The position numbers and the translations under genes were made by a program. From positions 41,094,551 through 41,158,550 of the forward strand of contig NC_054872.1 in assembly GCF_018320785.1 (NCBI RefSeq): 64,000 bases of DNA, given 5' to 3'. Shown in pieces: positions 25,336 through 35,900 of this stretch. The stretch comes from Cheilinus undulatus. Lineage: Eukaryota > Chordata > Actinopteri > Labriformes > Labridae. Below the pieces are notes generated by a model. The model did not search any database. It was not told where the DNA came from and saw only the letters and a program-made list of their open reading frames with translations. Positions within the stretch are counted from its first letter, which is position 1. The number at the start of each line of letters is the position of its first letter.

Positions 25336-26279
25336 TGAATGAATCCTTAGTGCTCTATATGGCCAAAATGTAACCATGTGACTGCATGCAAATACAAACT
25401 TAATAACTAAACCCTTCAAGTTAAGTGGAAATGTTGCAAATGGAAGAAAGTTCAGCCTGTTACAATCTCAGGTCAGCATAATGTACAAAAAACAGTCCCA
25501 TAGAGGGATTTGTTCCATTGTTTTGAATTTGGGTTGTTGAAGGTACTAGACCATAGTAGTGTTCTGGGGGAAGCTAGGCTATACAGCACTACAGATAAGT
25601 ACAGCTTCTCTGCATAATTTAGTGAGTTTAAGGCAAAAAATGGGTCATAAATAGATGTTGGCTCATTTGTACGTTATATCAGCTTTCTTTAGTGTTTTAT
25701 TTTACCCAAAAAGGCCTCTGTGTTTGGATTAAATGAGCAATTTGGCCAAACACAGGTGCTTTCTTGAAAAAATAAAAAAAACAAAAATAATTCAATTGAA
25801 CAAACAGTTGAGCCAATATTTTTTTTGGGCCCAATTTAGCTTACACTTGCAAAATTACACGGAGAAACTGTTCTTATCTGTAGCGCTCAGTTCTCAATTC
25901 GAAACCTTTATTTCTAATTTATTTTTAACATTGCTAGTTTTAATGTGGTACTTGCTTCTAACTGCCATTAAATTACAAAAGAAGAAGAAGCAGTAATGAC
26001 CGTTGATATATTCAACTTCATTCATAAACAAAGTCTGGCTGTTACCTTCATGAAATAACCACTCTACAAACATTACAGACTAAGCAACATTTCATAAATA
26101 AAACAGAGAAAAAGGTCAGAGGTCTAATCTGGAATGAAATTATGTAAAGACACAGTTCAAGAAATAGAAATGTGAATAGTGGCATGCTTTATCTTTGTTA
26201 GCTTCAGCCAAAACCAGCATAGCTACACTAGCTATACAGTAAACATTACTGATTAAGCAAATGTAGCCACGTTAACTTC
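25336..26279. other. Intergenic downstream of tnfa, mostly unassigned
   Basis: Bases 25455-25495 duplicate part of the tnfa 3' UTR (see 26975-27020). Otherwise AT-rich with no gene. Confidence 0.45.
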
Positions 26280-26535
26280 AGCAATGTGAGCTTTAACAAA
26301 TGTTCCTAATGCTAACATAGCTATGTTAGCAACATAGGTAACGTAGCTGAGTTAGCTTTAGCAATGTGAACCTCAGCAAATGTAACTAATGCTAACATAG
26401 CTATGTTAGCTACACAGGTAACAAAGATAAATTAGCTTTAGCAATGCAAGCTTTAGCAAATGTAGCTAATGCAAACATAGCTATGTTAGCTACATAGCTA
26501 ACATAGCTATGTTTGCATTAGCAATGCAAGCTTTG
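26280..26535. repeat. 80-bp minisatellite with palindromic core
   Basis: Three units start about 80 bases apart. Each holds GCTAACATAGCTATGTTAGC (26311, 26391) or a near copy (26471), itself a perfect 20-bp palindrome. They are joined by GCTTTAGCAATG(T/C)(G/A)A-type linkers. An inverted partial unit follows at 26495. Confidence 0.85.
26465..26522. repeat. 58-bp near-perfect palindrome ending the minisatellite
   Basis: A 28-base arm (26465-26492, starting GCTAATGCAAACATAGC) is followed by CA and its exact reverse complement (26495-26522). It could extrude as a cruciform. Confidence 0.95.
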
Positions 26536-26769
26536 GCAAATGGGTGTAGTTGACTTTATTAACGTTTTGTAATGAGGTTTTGCAGATCAGGATTTTGACA
26601 TTTAACTTTTGATCTTATAAGCCTTATTAAACCTTTCACTAACCGTAGCCGGAAGTTAAAACTTTATTTTGAAGTTTGAGGCCAGACTGTGTTATATGAA
26701 TTTCCCATGAAATGCTCATGCCTACTTCACAGTGAGGATAACAACTCCTTTTGGTCATGTTTTTGCCAT

Positions 26770-26775
26770 TTTATT
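26770..26775 (-). terminator. tnfa polyadenylation signal
   Basis: AATAAA on the minus strand (TTTATT on +), about 430 nt after the tnfa stop codon and just downstream of the AU-rich element. A G/T-rich stretch follows it on the minus strand. It is the most suitable signal in the region. Confidence 0.6.
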
Positions 26776-26834
26776 GAGTTTATATACACATAAACATATA
26801 TAAATACAAAATTAAACACCCAAACCCATCAATT

Positions 26835-26859
26835 TAAATATAAATAAATACAAATAAAT
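26835..26859 (-). promoter_or_regulatory. AU-rich element in the tnfa 3' UTR
   Basis: Four ATTTA pentamers occur on the minus strand within 25 bases, two of them overlapping (read as TAAAT on the + strand at 26835, 26841, 26845 and 26855). TNF transcripts in vertebrates carry such class II AREs, which tristetraprolin-type proteins bind to speed decay and limit translation. The role here is inferred from that family knowledge. Confidence 0.7.
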
Positions 26860-27200
26860 ACATACATGTTGCAAAAGTACATGATAGCCATTCTATATAT
26901 AACCCTAGTACCTATAATAAGCTCTCTTGTGAAGAGATGTGTCGTCATCTGTTATAGCAGAGTAAAGTCCAACTTCTTACAATCTCAGGTCAGCATAAAT
27001 AATGTACAAAAAAAAGTGCCTAAAATGGAAATAAAGGTGCAAACTGTTACAGTTTATAGGACTTTTTAAAAATCAGTGTTATCTCCATTGAGATTTGACT
27101 TTCTTCATCACCATGAGGATGAATAGAAATAAAATAAAAAAAATCCTAAAAAAATAAAATTTAAAAAAGCCTAAGTTCATGGCACTGTGCAGAGAATTTT

Positions 27201-27658
27201 TCAAAGTGCAAACACTCCAAAAAATGTCTTCCCCTCATCGGTCTCCAGCTCTGACAGCTGGTTGGTTTCCGTCCACAGTCTGTCTCCTTTGTTGAGCTGA
27301 AACACGGCGCCCAGATAAACGGCGTTGTACCAGCCCTGTCCCGAGCTGTACTCATCCTCCTGAGTTGTGCTTTGACACGCCGACCTCACCGCGCTCATCA
27401 GAGACACTTTGCTGCCGATGGAGTCCGAGTAGCGCCAGATCCTGTGGCTGAGAGGCGTGGGGCCTACTCCCCCCATGCGCTCCTCATCGCCATCACTGCA
27501 GGAGACTCTGAACGACGCCTGGCTGTACACGAAGAAGAGGCCACTCTGTGGGATAACGATCTTGTTGTTTTCAAGCTTGAAGCCACCTTGAGCGAACGCT
27601 TGGCCTTGACCGTTCCTCCACTCGAGCTGGTTCGACTCTCCGTCTTCGTCATAGCTAC
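27201..27658 (-). CDS. tnfa: tnfa exon 4: TNF homology domain and C-terminus
   Basis: The last exon supplies residues 103-253 and ends at stop 27203-27201; acceptor TTTTCAG ends at 27659. It holds most of the jelly-roll TNF domain. The family signature region reads IVIPQSGLFFVYSQ (about residues 135-148). The two cysteines expected to form the intradomain disulphide are C155 (RVSC) and C196 (RSAC). The C-terminus FFGVFAL is typical of TNF-alpha. The signature position that is usually Tyr (GLYFVYSQ in fish relatives) is Phe here. The four exons add up to 762 nt and 253 aa, a normal length for fish TNF-alpha, with no frameshift. Confidence 0.96.
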
Positions 27659-27880
27659 CTGAAAACACCAACAAGAGTCGAGTTGAGCTTTGAAGTCAAA
27701 AATAGCCTGTGTGTTATTGCAAGAGTGGAATAAAAATGCCTGAGGCTAATGAATAACTTATGCAACAACTTCCTCATTGTGCTCTTGCGTTACATTCTTC
27801 TATCTGCAAATATCACACAAGTGGAGTCTGAGAGCTGAGATCATGAGCCCATTGTTTGCTGAAGGTAAGCTGTGACTCAC

Positions 27881-27940
27881 CCTCTAAGTGAATGGCTGCC
27901 TTTGCTTTGCTGCCGATTCTCCTCAGGGAGTCGTGGTGAT
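27881..27940 (-). CDS. tnfa: tnfa exon 3: entry into the TNF homology domain
   Basis: A 60-nt exon between acceptor CTTTTCAG (ending 27941) and donor GTGAGT (from 27880). It encodes HHDSLRRIGSKAKAAIHLEG with split codons at both ends. The KAAIHLEG stretch is the first beta strand of the TNF fold and a conserved mark of TNF-alpha. The junction rebuilds ...AIHLEG-SYDEDGE... in frame with exon 4. Confidence 0.93.
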
Positions 27941-28151
27941 CTGAAAAGAGGAAGACAAATGTGAGCGTCTCTGAAAATATCCTCAAAAAGGCTAGAATAA
28001 ATCTCACATTAAGCCTCATTGAGCACCCATGCATATAATCACCTGAGAATGTGAACTTTTCTTGAATAATCCTCAAAAGACTTGAATAAATCCCACAAAA
28101 CCCCTTTAACATTTTCCCTTTTTTTAAACAAGCACCAATGCTTATAATCAC

Positions 28152-28206
28152 CTGTTTTCTCAGATGTGTCCGTCTTGGTTTGTGCCTCATTCTTGCCTGA
28201 TTGCAT
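28152..28206 (-). CDS. tnfa: tnfa exon 2: stalk
   Basis: A 55-nt exon read on the minus strand between acceptor AATTACAG (ending 28207) and donor GTGATT (from 28151). It encodes MQSGKNEAQTKTDTSEKT plus the first base of a split Asp codon, about residues 64-82. This is the hydrophilic membrane-proximal stalk where TNF is normally cleaved; I do not see an unambiguous cleavage motif. Small second and third exons are standard for vertebrate TNF genes. Confidence 0.88.
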
Positions 28207-28307
28207 CTGTAATTGGAGAGAAAGTCTAATTAGAGACACAAGTGCATTCATTGTTTATGTATTTGACTGAAAATGCAGGCTCTCTGAGGGCAAAATCTGC
28301 TCCTTAC

Positions 28308-28496
28308 CGTGATTTCAGGCCTTCCACTCCAATACCAAGCAAACAGCAGGGTGCCCCCAATACAAAGGGCCAAAATAAGAAAGGCCACGGATAACTTCCA
28401 TATCCGCTCTGTAGATGATTTCTTCTCCACCAAAACTACCGTCCTCTCCTCAAGAGCCATCTCCACATCCCCTGGTGTTGCTGCGTAAGCCACCAT
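28308..28496 (-). CDS. tnfa: tnfa exon 1: cytoplasmic tail and transmembrane signal anchor of TNF-alpha
   Basis: First coding exon of tumour necrosis factor alpha, a type II membrane cytokine that is shed and signals as a homotrimer through TNF receptors. ATG is at 28496-28494; no in-frame ATG lies just upstream. The 63 codons begin MVAYAATPGDVEMALEERTV. A hydrophobic segment at about residues 32-56 (IWKLSVAFLILALCIGGTLL then FAWYW) is the signal anchor. The donor GTAAGG starts at 28307, in phase 0. The N-terminus matches the MVAY...PGDVEM type seen in fish TNF-alpha. Confidence 0.95.
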
Positions 28497-28640
28497 CCTG
28501 TGCACAGCTCTGACTGTAAGACCTTTAACACTTGCTGTTTAAAATTTTCTTCAAAGTAAAGTCTTGGCTAGAGGCTCTGTCCTACTCCCCTCTTTTGTGT
28601 TTGCTATTGTGTCCGAATGAACTTCTGCCAGAGAGCTTGT

Positions 28641-28650
28641 AGTATTTATG
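28641..28650 (-). promoter_or_regulatory. tnfa TATA-like box
   Basis: The minus strand reads CATAAATACT about 150 bases upstream of the tnfa ATG, which would put the transcription start near 28615 and give a 5' UTR of about 120 nt. It lies 24 bases downstream of a perfect kappa-B site, the arrangement expected of a TNF promoter. Confidence 0.6.
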
Positions 28651-28673
28651 CTGTGGCAGCTGCTTCTGCAGAA

Positions 28674-28683
28674 GGGAAACTCC
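28674..28683 (+). promoter_or_regulatory. NF-kappa-B site of the tnfa promoter
   Basis: GGGAAACTCC matches the GGGRNNYYCC consensus exactly. It lies about 60 bases upstream of the predicted tnfa start and next to a CRE-like octamer. NF-kappa-B control of TNF is established in vertebrates; its use here is inferred from motif and position. Confidence 0.65.
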
Positions 28684-28685
28684 AG

Positions 28686-28693
28686 TGATGTCA
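28686..28693 (+). promoter_or_regulatory. CRE/ATF-like octamer of the tnfa promoter
   Basis: TGATGTCA differs by one base from the palindromic CRE TGACGTCA and sits three bases beyond the kappa-B site. Mammalian TNF promoters also combine a CRE bound by ATF-2/Jun with nearby kappa-B and NFAT sites, so the pairing is plausible although not proved. Confidence 0.5.
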
Positions 28694-28696
28694 CCC

Positions 28697-29500
28697 TGTA
28701 AGTGGAGACAGGGTGCAGGAGGCAGCAGCACTAGCAGAAGCACAGTGAGCCGGGGAGAAGGAAAGAGAAGTCATAGAAATTTTAGTGGAGTTTTTACCCG
28801 ACGGGAGCCGCGGTTTCAGGATGGGAAAGTGGTGAGGTTGCTGCTGTAGGGTTTTAAAAAAAATTACACAGCGCTGACACACACAAACACACAGTGTACA
28901 CATACACAGGGAGGCAGACACAAACACATACTGAGCTCATTACTGACCTGAGCCTCCCACAGAGGCGAACATCAGTCTGCTGAGGTTTACACATACATCC
29001 ACAACTCACCAACAATCTGTGGTCGCTTCTGACCAGATGTTTACAAATGCCACAAATATGTGAGCGTACGTATGTAAACAAACCACCTGTTCATCACCTA
29101 TTTCTCATCACTTTACTGTAAGTGATCCCTAAGGAGGCTTTATCCAAGCTCTAATGTAGTTTTAAGTTAGGGTGGGTCAAGATACAGCAATATATTGTAA
29201 CCCTGGAATGTATGAAGCAATTATTGAATCACAGGTGCCAAGTATTGATCCACTAAGTAAAAAAATGTGACCCTCTAAACAGATTTCTCTGCCAGTTTGG
29301 CTCACTGTCTTCACTTTATGACATGGCACTCTGTACATGAATACTGGAAACATGAGTAAAAGTTAATGAGCCAGAGAAGAAAGTGACAGCAGGATAGAAG
29401 ATAAAACAGACAGCAGCGTGATGTCTGAAATGAACAGAAGTGAACAGATGAAACGTGATAGAGGTGAAGCTGATGCATGAATCCTGCAGTTGATCTTATA
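28697..29500. other. Region upstream of tnfa
   Basis: Contains a short CA-rich patch at 28876-28925 and no gene. Distal enhancers are possible but nothing specific beyond the proximal sites was recognised. Confidence 0.4.
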
Positions 29501-29519
29501 CGGGTATTTCCACTGTATC

Positions 29520-31500
29520 TTAATAGTATCACCACTATTTGCTTACTATTTCTGGCTTATAGTTTTGCATCAAATATTTGTATGCTCTGATATCACATTA
29601 TATCCTTTATTAGGGTATGGTATGGTTCATTATGTAAGTGTGTCATATCATTTTGTATCCTGTCATGATGTATGCAATACACTATACATCATGTCATGAT
29701 GTATAGTGTATTGTATCAAATCATATCCTGTTATAGCATATTGTATTATAGAATATCATAATTTATTATAACGTAAATTGTTGTACTGTATTGCAGTGTA
29801 ACATTTCATTTGTATTGTACTGCCCCATGTTATATTGTAGTGTGTTGCATTGTTACATTGTATCATAAACTCCATATTGTACTGTTTTGTATCGTAACAC
29901 GTCATGCCATGTCATGTCATGTCATGTCATGTTGTATTGTGTCTTGTATTATAATGTATTGTAGCATGTCATACTGTTTCATGTTGTATTATATTGTATC
30001 ATATGGTGACATGCCATGTCTTGTTGTATCATATTGCAGCGTAAGGCATATTATATCTCATCATTGTATCATATCGTATTGCATCAAATCATATCGTATT
30101 GTATTGTTTTGTTCAGTATCGTATCATATTGTATCGTATTGTATCGTTTTGTATTGTACCGTATTGTATTGTATCTTATTGTATTGTATCGTTTCGTATT
30201 GTATTGTATTGTATTGTATCATATCATATCGTATTGTATCATATCTTATTGTATTGTATAGTATCGTATTGTATAGTTTCATATCATATCGTATCAAATT
30301 GTATCGTATTATATCGTATTATATCGTGTTGTATAGTATTGTATCATATCTTATTGTATTGTATCGTATTGTATCATATCTTATCATATTGTATTGTATT
30401 GTATTGTATCATATTATGTTGTTTTGTATTGTTTCATATTGTCTCGTATTGTATCGTATTGTATCATATTTTATCATGTATCATATATCATATCATAACA
30501 TGCCTATGGTGTTGTCTGGTGGCAGTCTTTCTGTGACACAACTTAGTGTAAGGTACCATGTCTCGTGGTGTTTTGTCTTTCATTTCATATCACATCAAAT
30601 CATATTGAATCCTATTATAGCTTAGTGTACCATATCATACCGAATTGAATCGTATTGTACCATATCATATGAATTCACATAACATGTCTTGTGTTGTTGT
30701 GAGGTGGCAGTCTTTCTGCTTCATACTGTATCCCAATGTTTCACATCGTATTTTACGGTATCATATAGTGTCATGTATTGTATTGTAGAGTATTATATCA
30801 TGTTTTATCATATTGTATTTTATTATATTGTATGGTATCATTTTCTAGTGAATCATATGATACTGTTGTCAAATATCACATAATAGTAATTTACCCTGTG
30901 ATTACCCTCATATGGCTACAATAACCTGCCTCACACATATTCTATGGATTGCATCATACTGTATCGTATCATATTGTATCGTATTGTATTGTACCATGGC
31001 GTACCGTGTCATGTCATGTCAGGTTCTATCATATCGTATTGTATCATATCGTATCCCAATGTGTCTTTTGCTGTTGTGTGGTGTTAGTCTTTCTGTATCA
31101 TATTGCATCATACCATATAATTTCATTTTGTAACCTAGCTTATTATGTCATATCCTATCGTATCATCATATCATATTGTATTATACCATCACAGTATTGT
31201 CATATTGTATCGTATTGTACTGAATTAAGTCATATTGTATCATAACATATCCTATCATATTGTGGCTACTTTTATCATATTGTTTTGTATTGTGTCTTCA
31301 TATTTTATTATGTATCATATGATGCTGTAACATATAATCTTATCATATTCATCATATCCTGTTGTCATGTTTTATATCATGTTGTATCATAGCATATCAT
31401 ATCAAATCATGTTTTATCGTATCAAGTTGTATCATATTCTATTGTATTTTATCCTCTTGTATCATATAATATCAAATTGTCATGTATCACAGTAGATCAG
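29520..31500. repeat. 2-kb degenerate pentanucleotide array (GTATC/GTATT type)
   Basis: Almost the whole interval is built of five-base words GTATT, GTATC, ATATC and CTTAT with point variation. Because the unit is 5 bp, three units make 15 bases, so a frame with no stop can persist. This explains the long frame at 29810-30625 (YCIVSYCIVLY-like), which is not a protein gene. A longer motif (GGTGGCAGTCTTTCTG type) recurs at about 30509, 30691 and 31071. Confidence 0.9.
29675..29713. repeat. 39-bp palindrome at the edge of the pentanucleotide array
   Basis: CAATACACTATACATCATG, single T, then CATGATGTATAGTGTATTG. All 19 pairs match. Confidence 0.95.
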
Positions 31501-32999
31501 TTTACCCTCTGATTTCCAGTTTTAAGGTCTCAGTCCCCTATTTCACAGTCGTAGTATGGAAGTCATGTATGAGATAGGACCTTAACTCAGGTTTTTGCTA
31601 TTGTATTTACGATCCAAGCCACAACAAATTTAATAGAATGTTGATCAACACATTGAAAAATATATTTTTAAATACTTTTATTTAATTTATTTGTTTGGTT
31701 TGTTCAAACAATTAAAGAGATTTACAATCAAGTAAGATAGATAATATACAGTGCAGGAATAGGCAGTAAACTAAGAGTGCATTTGAAGCCTCCATCTCAA
31801 TAATGTTGAATTATAAAAAAATATTGAAGAGACACATAATTGACAATACAACAAGTTACCTTAAGCAAAATATCCAGTTTAAAAGATGAGCTAAACTAAA
31901 GAATGAACAGTCAAATATGAGGTAACTCAAACTCCTACAATGCCCCTGAAGTCCCATAAAGTGAATTATGACGCTCTTTTTTCTTTCCAAAAAGAGATGA
32001 TTTCTGAAAACTACCTCAGTCTGAAAAGGGAAAACAGACTGAAATCAAAACTTGGCAGCACTATTTCAAATCTGTGAGGTGATGCAACGTAGTTCAGACC
32101 CAACGAGCTTGTTTTCACACTTCTCTTTATTGGCTGCTGTCCCGGCCTGCATTTCCCTGTTTCACTTTCTCAACCACATTTTTTTTTTTTTCTGTTTCAC
32201 ACACTACTTTTGAAATGTGCATACTTTTTTTGCTGTCAAACAGGCCTGATATGTCCAGAGACTTCTGCTTTCACTGTCTGATTTTTAAGTGACAGTAATG
32301 GATCCCTTTCCCCATGCAGTTTCCCCTGTGTTTGATCTGATATCTCTGTTTGTCTGTTCAATTTTTGTGTTTCCTGTCAAGCCCTGTGATGCACCGCAGG
32401 TGTCATCACTTCACATTAAAGCTCATGGATGTGAGAGGACATTCATTTATCACATGTGTGTGTGTGTGTCTGATCTTGATTGTCACTCATTCCACCTCGC
32501 AAACAGCAACCAACCACAGGATGTTAAAGGATGACATCATCATTCCCTTCACCCTACGCACCCACATGACACACAAACAAACAAGCAAACAAACACATAC
32601 ACGCCTCTTTAAAGTTCCTCCTGATCGCTCACACACCACTGCTTGATTATTCATAAGGAGATTCACCGGATAACCTCTCCGATATCACATCCGCTTACCT
32701 CAGAGCACACAGGAAGCTCATATAGCAGCATGCTCATGACTTTACATGAGGTGTTTGTACTGACAATACCGATTCTCTCTAGGTTGATGTAAAATACAAC
32801 AGAATATCAAATGATTTTTTGTTCTTAAAAGTTACAAAAACATATTTTGAAACTCATGTGAAAATATAGGACAAGCTACATTTGAGGAGTCACTGAGGGT
32901 GTGCCCTCAATTTCAATGTTGTGGAGAGAACAAGAAAGTAAATATGCAAACACTGAAAAACTAAGATTTGGGTAATAATCAGTGTTTTGTTATCATTAG
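31501..32999. other. Intergenic, nothing recognised
   Basis: AT-rich; a short (TG) run at 32455-32469. Open frames at 32289-32646 show no known protein. Confidence 0.4.
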
Positions 33000-35900
33000 A
33001 AAATATGTCAGTCAGAAATTATTATGCAAAGTTAGAGAATTATTGATAATTCAAAATCAACCTTGTCTTAAAAATAAATACTTTCTGTGAAAGCATGGCA
33101 GAGGGATGGTTTTGAATATTTTCCAGTCCAAGTGAAAGTATCACCAATTTCAAAAGTAGCTATCTTAATCAACCGACATCTATATGAAGTGGGTGTAGCC
33201 ACCCAAAGCCTCAACTTTAACACCTTTTCTGTCACCATATTGCTTTCTTTTTACACAGAAAATGACAGCACACAACCAACAGCCTCCGTGGAAAATCTTA
33301 CCTTAACTATTGTTATGAAAAAGACCAAAAAATGTTTTCCTGCCAGACTGCAAACATGTTAAATAATGTTGTAAAGTTGAGCATTTCAACATAATAGTTT
33401 ATGAAGGTCGACTCCATTTTGGAGTCTGTCTTAAGTAGCCATTGGAGGTACTGCGGCTTTCAGCACTGCCCAGTTGGGGTTGTTGCTTGCCTTACACCTC
33501 TTGAATACACCATACACACACCATTTAGACCATGAAAATTATTAGGACACTGAGGTATTATGTCTGGGGTAAATGGAGATATGCACAGCCACCGTCATCC
33601 ATAACTGGACGCCTTCATATTACTTCAGTAGTGAAGGTTATTTAAAATTGTAACCTGTTTTATTTGTTATGAATGACAAAATTAATAATCAAAATAAAAC
33701 TTTTTTATTATTTTTTTTCGTATGTTTTCTTTAGCTGTGCTTTTAACATTCAAATTAATAGAGGTTGCCTCTCTTTTGGAGGCCCCGGGAAAGAAATCAC
33801 ACAGGGCCCCCCTAACTAGCTAGCCAAGCAACAAATATTGTGTCATTTCTACAAATATCTATGCATTTTATTGTATTTTTGAACCATAATTTCTCCATTT
33901 ATGAGCAACATTTTTTGATACAGTTAAATTAAAATTACTTGCGTTAGTCCACAGTGCTGGACTACACCATTTGGATATTTTTAAGGAAGGAGCAGGGTCC
34001 CCCCAGTATATAATCCTATTCTATTTGATACAAATTTAAGTCTTTTTACTGATTCAGTTAGTCACTTTTGATTCAATAATGACACTAATTACTAAGAAAA
34101 AATAAGTAAAAACACACTTTTCATTGCAGGCTTCTCAAAGGCCCCACCCTACTGTGGGCCAGGGTAATCAGTACCCTTTTACCCCCTGTGCTACACCCAT
34201 GAGTAAGAGATTAAAGAGAGCAGCACTTGAAGTCCAAGGCGAGTTTCACTGAGGGAACACTAAAGTGCATCTTATGATATCGTATCATATGTGCAGATAA
34301 CATCAATTGTAAAAGTAGAAAAATGGACCTGAAAAGAATATTTGTATTAAACAGACTGAATAGAAATATGACAGGATCAGCTCAGTCAAAAGGATCTGTG
34401 TTAACAAATCTGTGTAATACAGACAATGAGATGTTATATTTTGAGTTTGTGATAAGGTAGTTATGCTTACATCCTCCTATTTTGAAAAATCCTCAGAAAA
34501 ATATCAACCATTTTTAAAGGAACCTGCATTTTTAGTCTCACACATGTTGCAGAAAAACAGGCATCTGTCTTGATGAATAAGGTGGGAAATTATCACTGTG
34601 AGGCACTACCAATGACAGCCTGCCAGATTTGTTCTTTATCAGCTTGGAGGGCTAATCCCTCATTCATCATTCAACCTTTATTTAAATCTTAAGAAATCAC
34701 TGAAGGGGGTTCCGTCATTTTTAATGATGTCGAGAGAACAACAGAGTAGATATGTGTTTATGTCTTTATATATGTTTATGAGTAATTTGTATTGAAAGTT
34801 TCAAACTGACCCTGCCTTTAGTAAGAACTAGTTTTTATCAAACCAAAGCATGGTTTGGAAATTTTCCAGCTCATGTGAAAGTTTAATACATTTAGATGTC
34901 CATATCTTATCCACCCAAATTCTATATATATATAAGAAGTGGGCGTCACCACTGTAACCCTGCAATTTGCTGCCATATGGCTGCAATAATCTGATTTACT
35001 GTAATAGTATGGTTTGTATAACATGAGATGCAATTTGTATTCCTTATCTTAACTCATGTTCAGTGCTGCCGGGCTGAAGATACAAGCCACAAAATATTTT
35101 ATAGAATATTTATCCTTACATGGAAACAACATTTATGATAGCATTTTCAGTTTTAATTTCAGTTCTATTTGTTTTATTTTTGCACAAGTAAAACATGCAC
35201 AGATAAGAATGATACATAATATACAGAGCAAGAAGAGGCAGTAAAATCAGGGGGGAAAAAAGACTTGCAATGACACGATTAAAAAAACAAAGACAGCTCA
35301 CTTTGATTTTATAGTTGTAAAAGACCAGCATGATAACAGCATGGTTTGTAACTTTTCCAGTTCAAGTGAGGGGATTACCATATTTAGAAGTGTGTATCAT
35401 ATCTGATCAACCAAACTCTATTAAAAGAAGAAGTAGGTGTAGCCACTGTGACCTCAGCTGGGGGACTGAAGCCTCAACTTTAACACTTTTCCCTCGCAAC
35501 ATTGTTTTCTTTTAAAACAGGAATTGACAGATAATCAGCCTGTGATTCAAACTGATGTCTATCACACAGCTAACAGCCTCCACACAAAGCCACACCCACA
35601 ATAGTGCATCACTTCACCATGTATATATGGTATTCTGCTGTGAAGCAGAGCATTCTAACGTTGTGGTTGAAGCTCCTATTAGAGGTTGTTACTCCTGTTA
35701 GACACATTTTAGAACATGTCAAGTCTTGGGAGCTAGTTCAAATTTTACTAGAAAACAGTTATCATACATTAGATTAAACGTCTAATCAGAGCTGTTGTTG
35801 TGTTGGACTGTGAATTTTATAATTTTCTGCCAAGAAGTTCAGTGAATTATTCTGTGGTGAAACTGAGTATTTTAACCAGGAGATTCATGGAGGTTGACTC

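Larger units (their letters stand above)
26750..27200 (-). other. tnfa: tnfa 3' untranslated region
   Basis: AT-rich sequence downstream of the tnfa stop on the minus strand. It contains AU-rich instability motifs (listed separately) and ends soon after an AATAAA signal at 26775-26770, giving a 3' UTR of roughly 450 nt. About 45 bases near 26975-27020 reappear, slightly altered, at 25455-25495. Confidence 0.65.

Noticed and set aside
28497..28505. Upstream extension of tnfa by three residues
   Set aside because: The extension would start at GTG; the ATG at 28496 gives the MVAY... start typical of fish TNF-alpha.
29810..30625. A 271-codon open frame (and overlapping long frames) rich in Tyr, Ile, Val, Ser and Cys
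   Set aside because: It lies wholly within the pentanucleotide array; three 5-bp units give a 15-base period that keeps stops out. The composition is purely repeat-driven.
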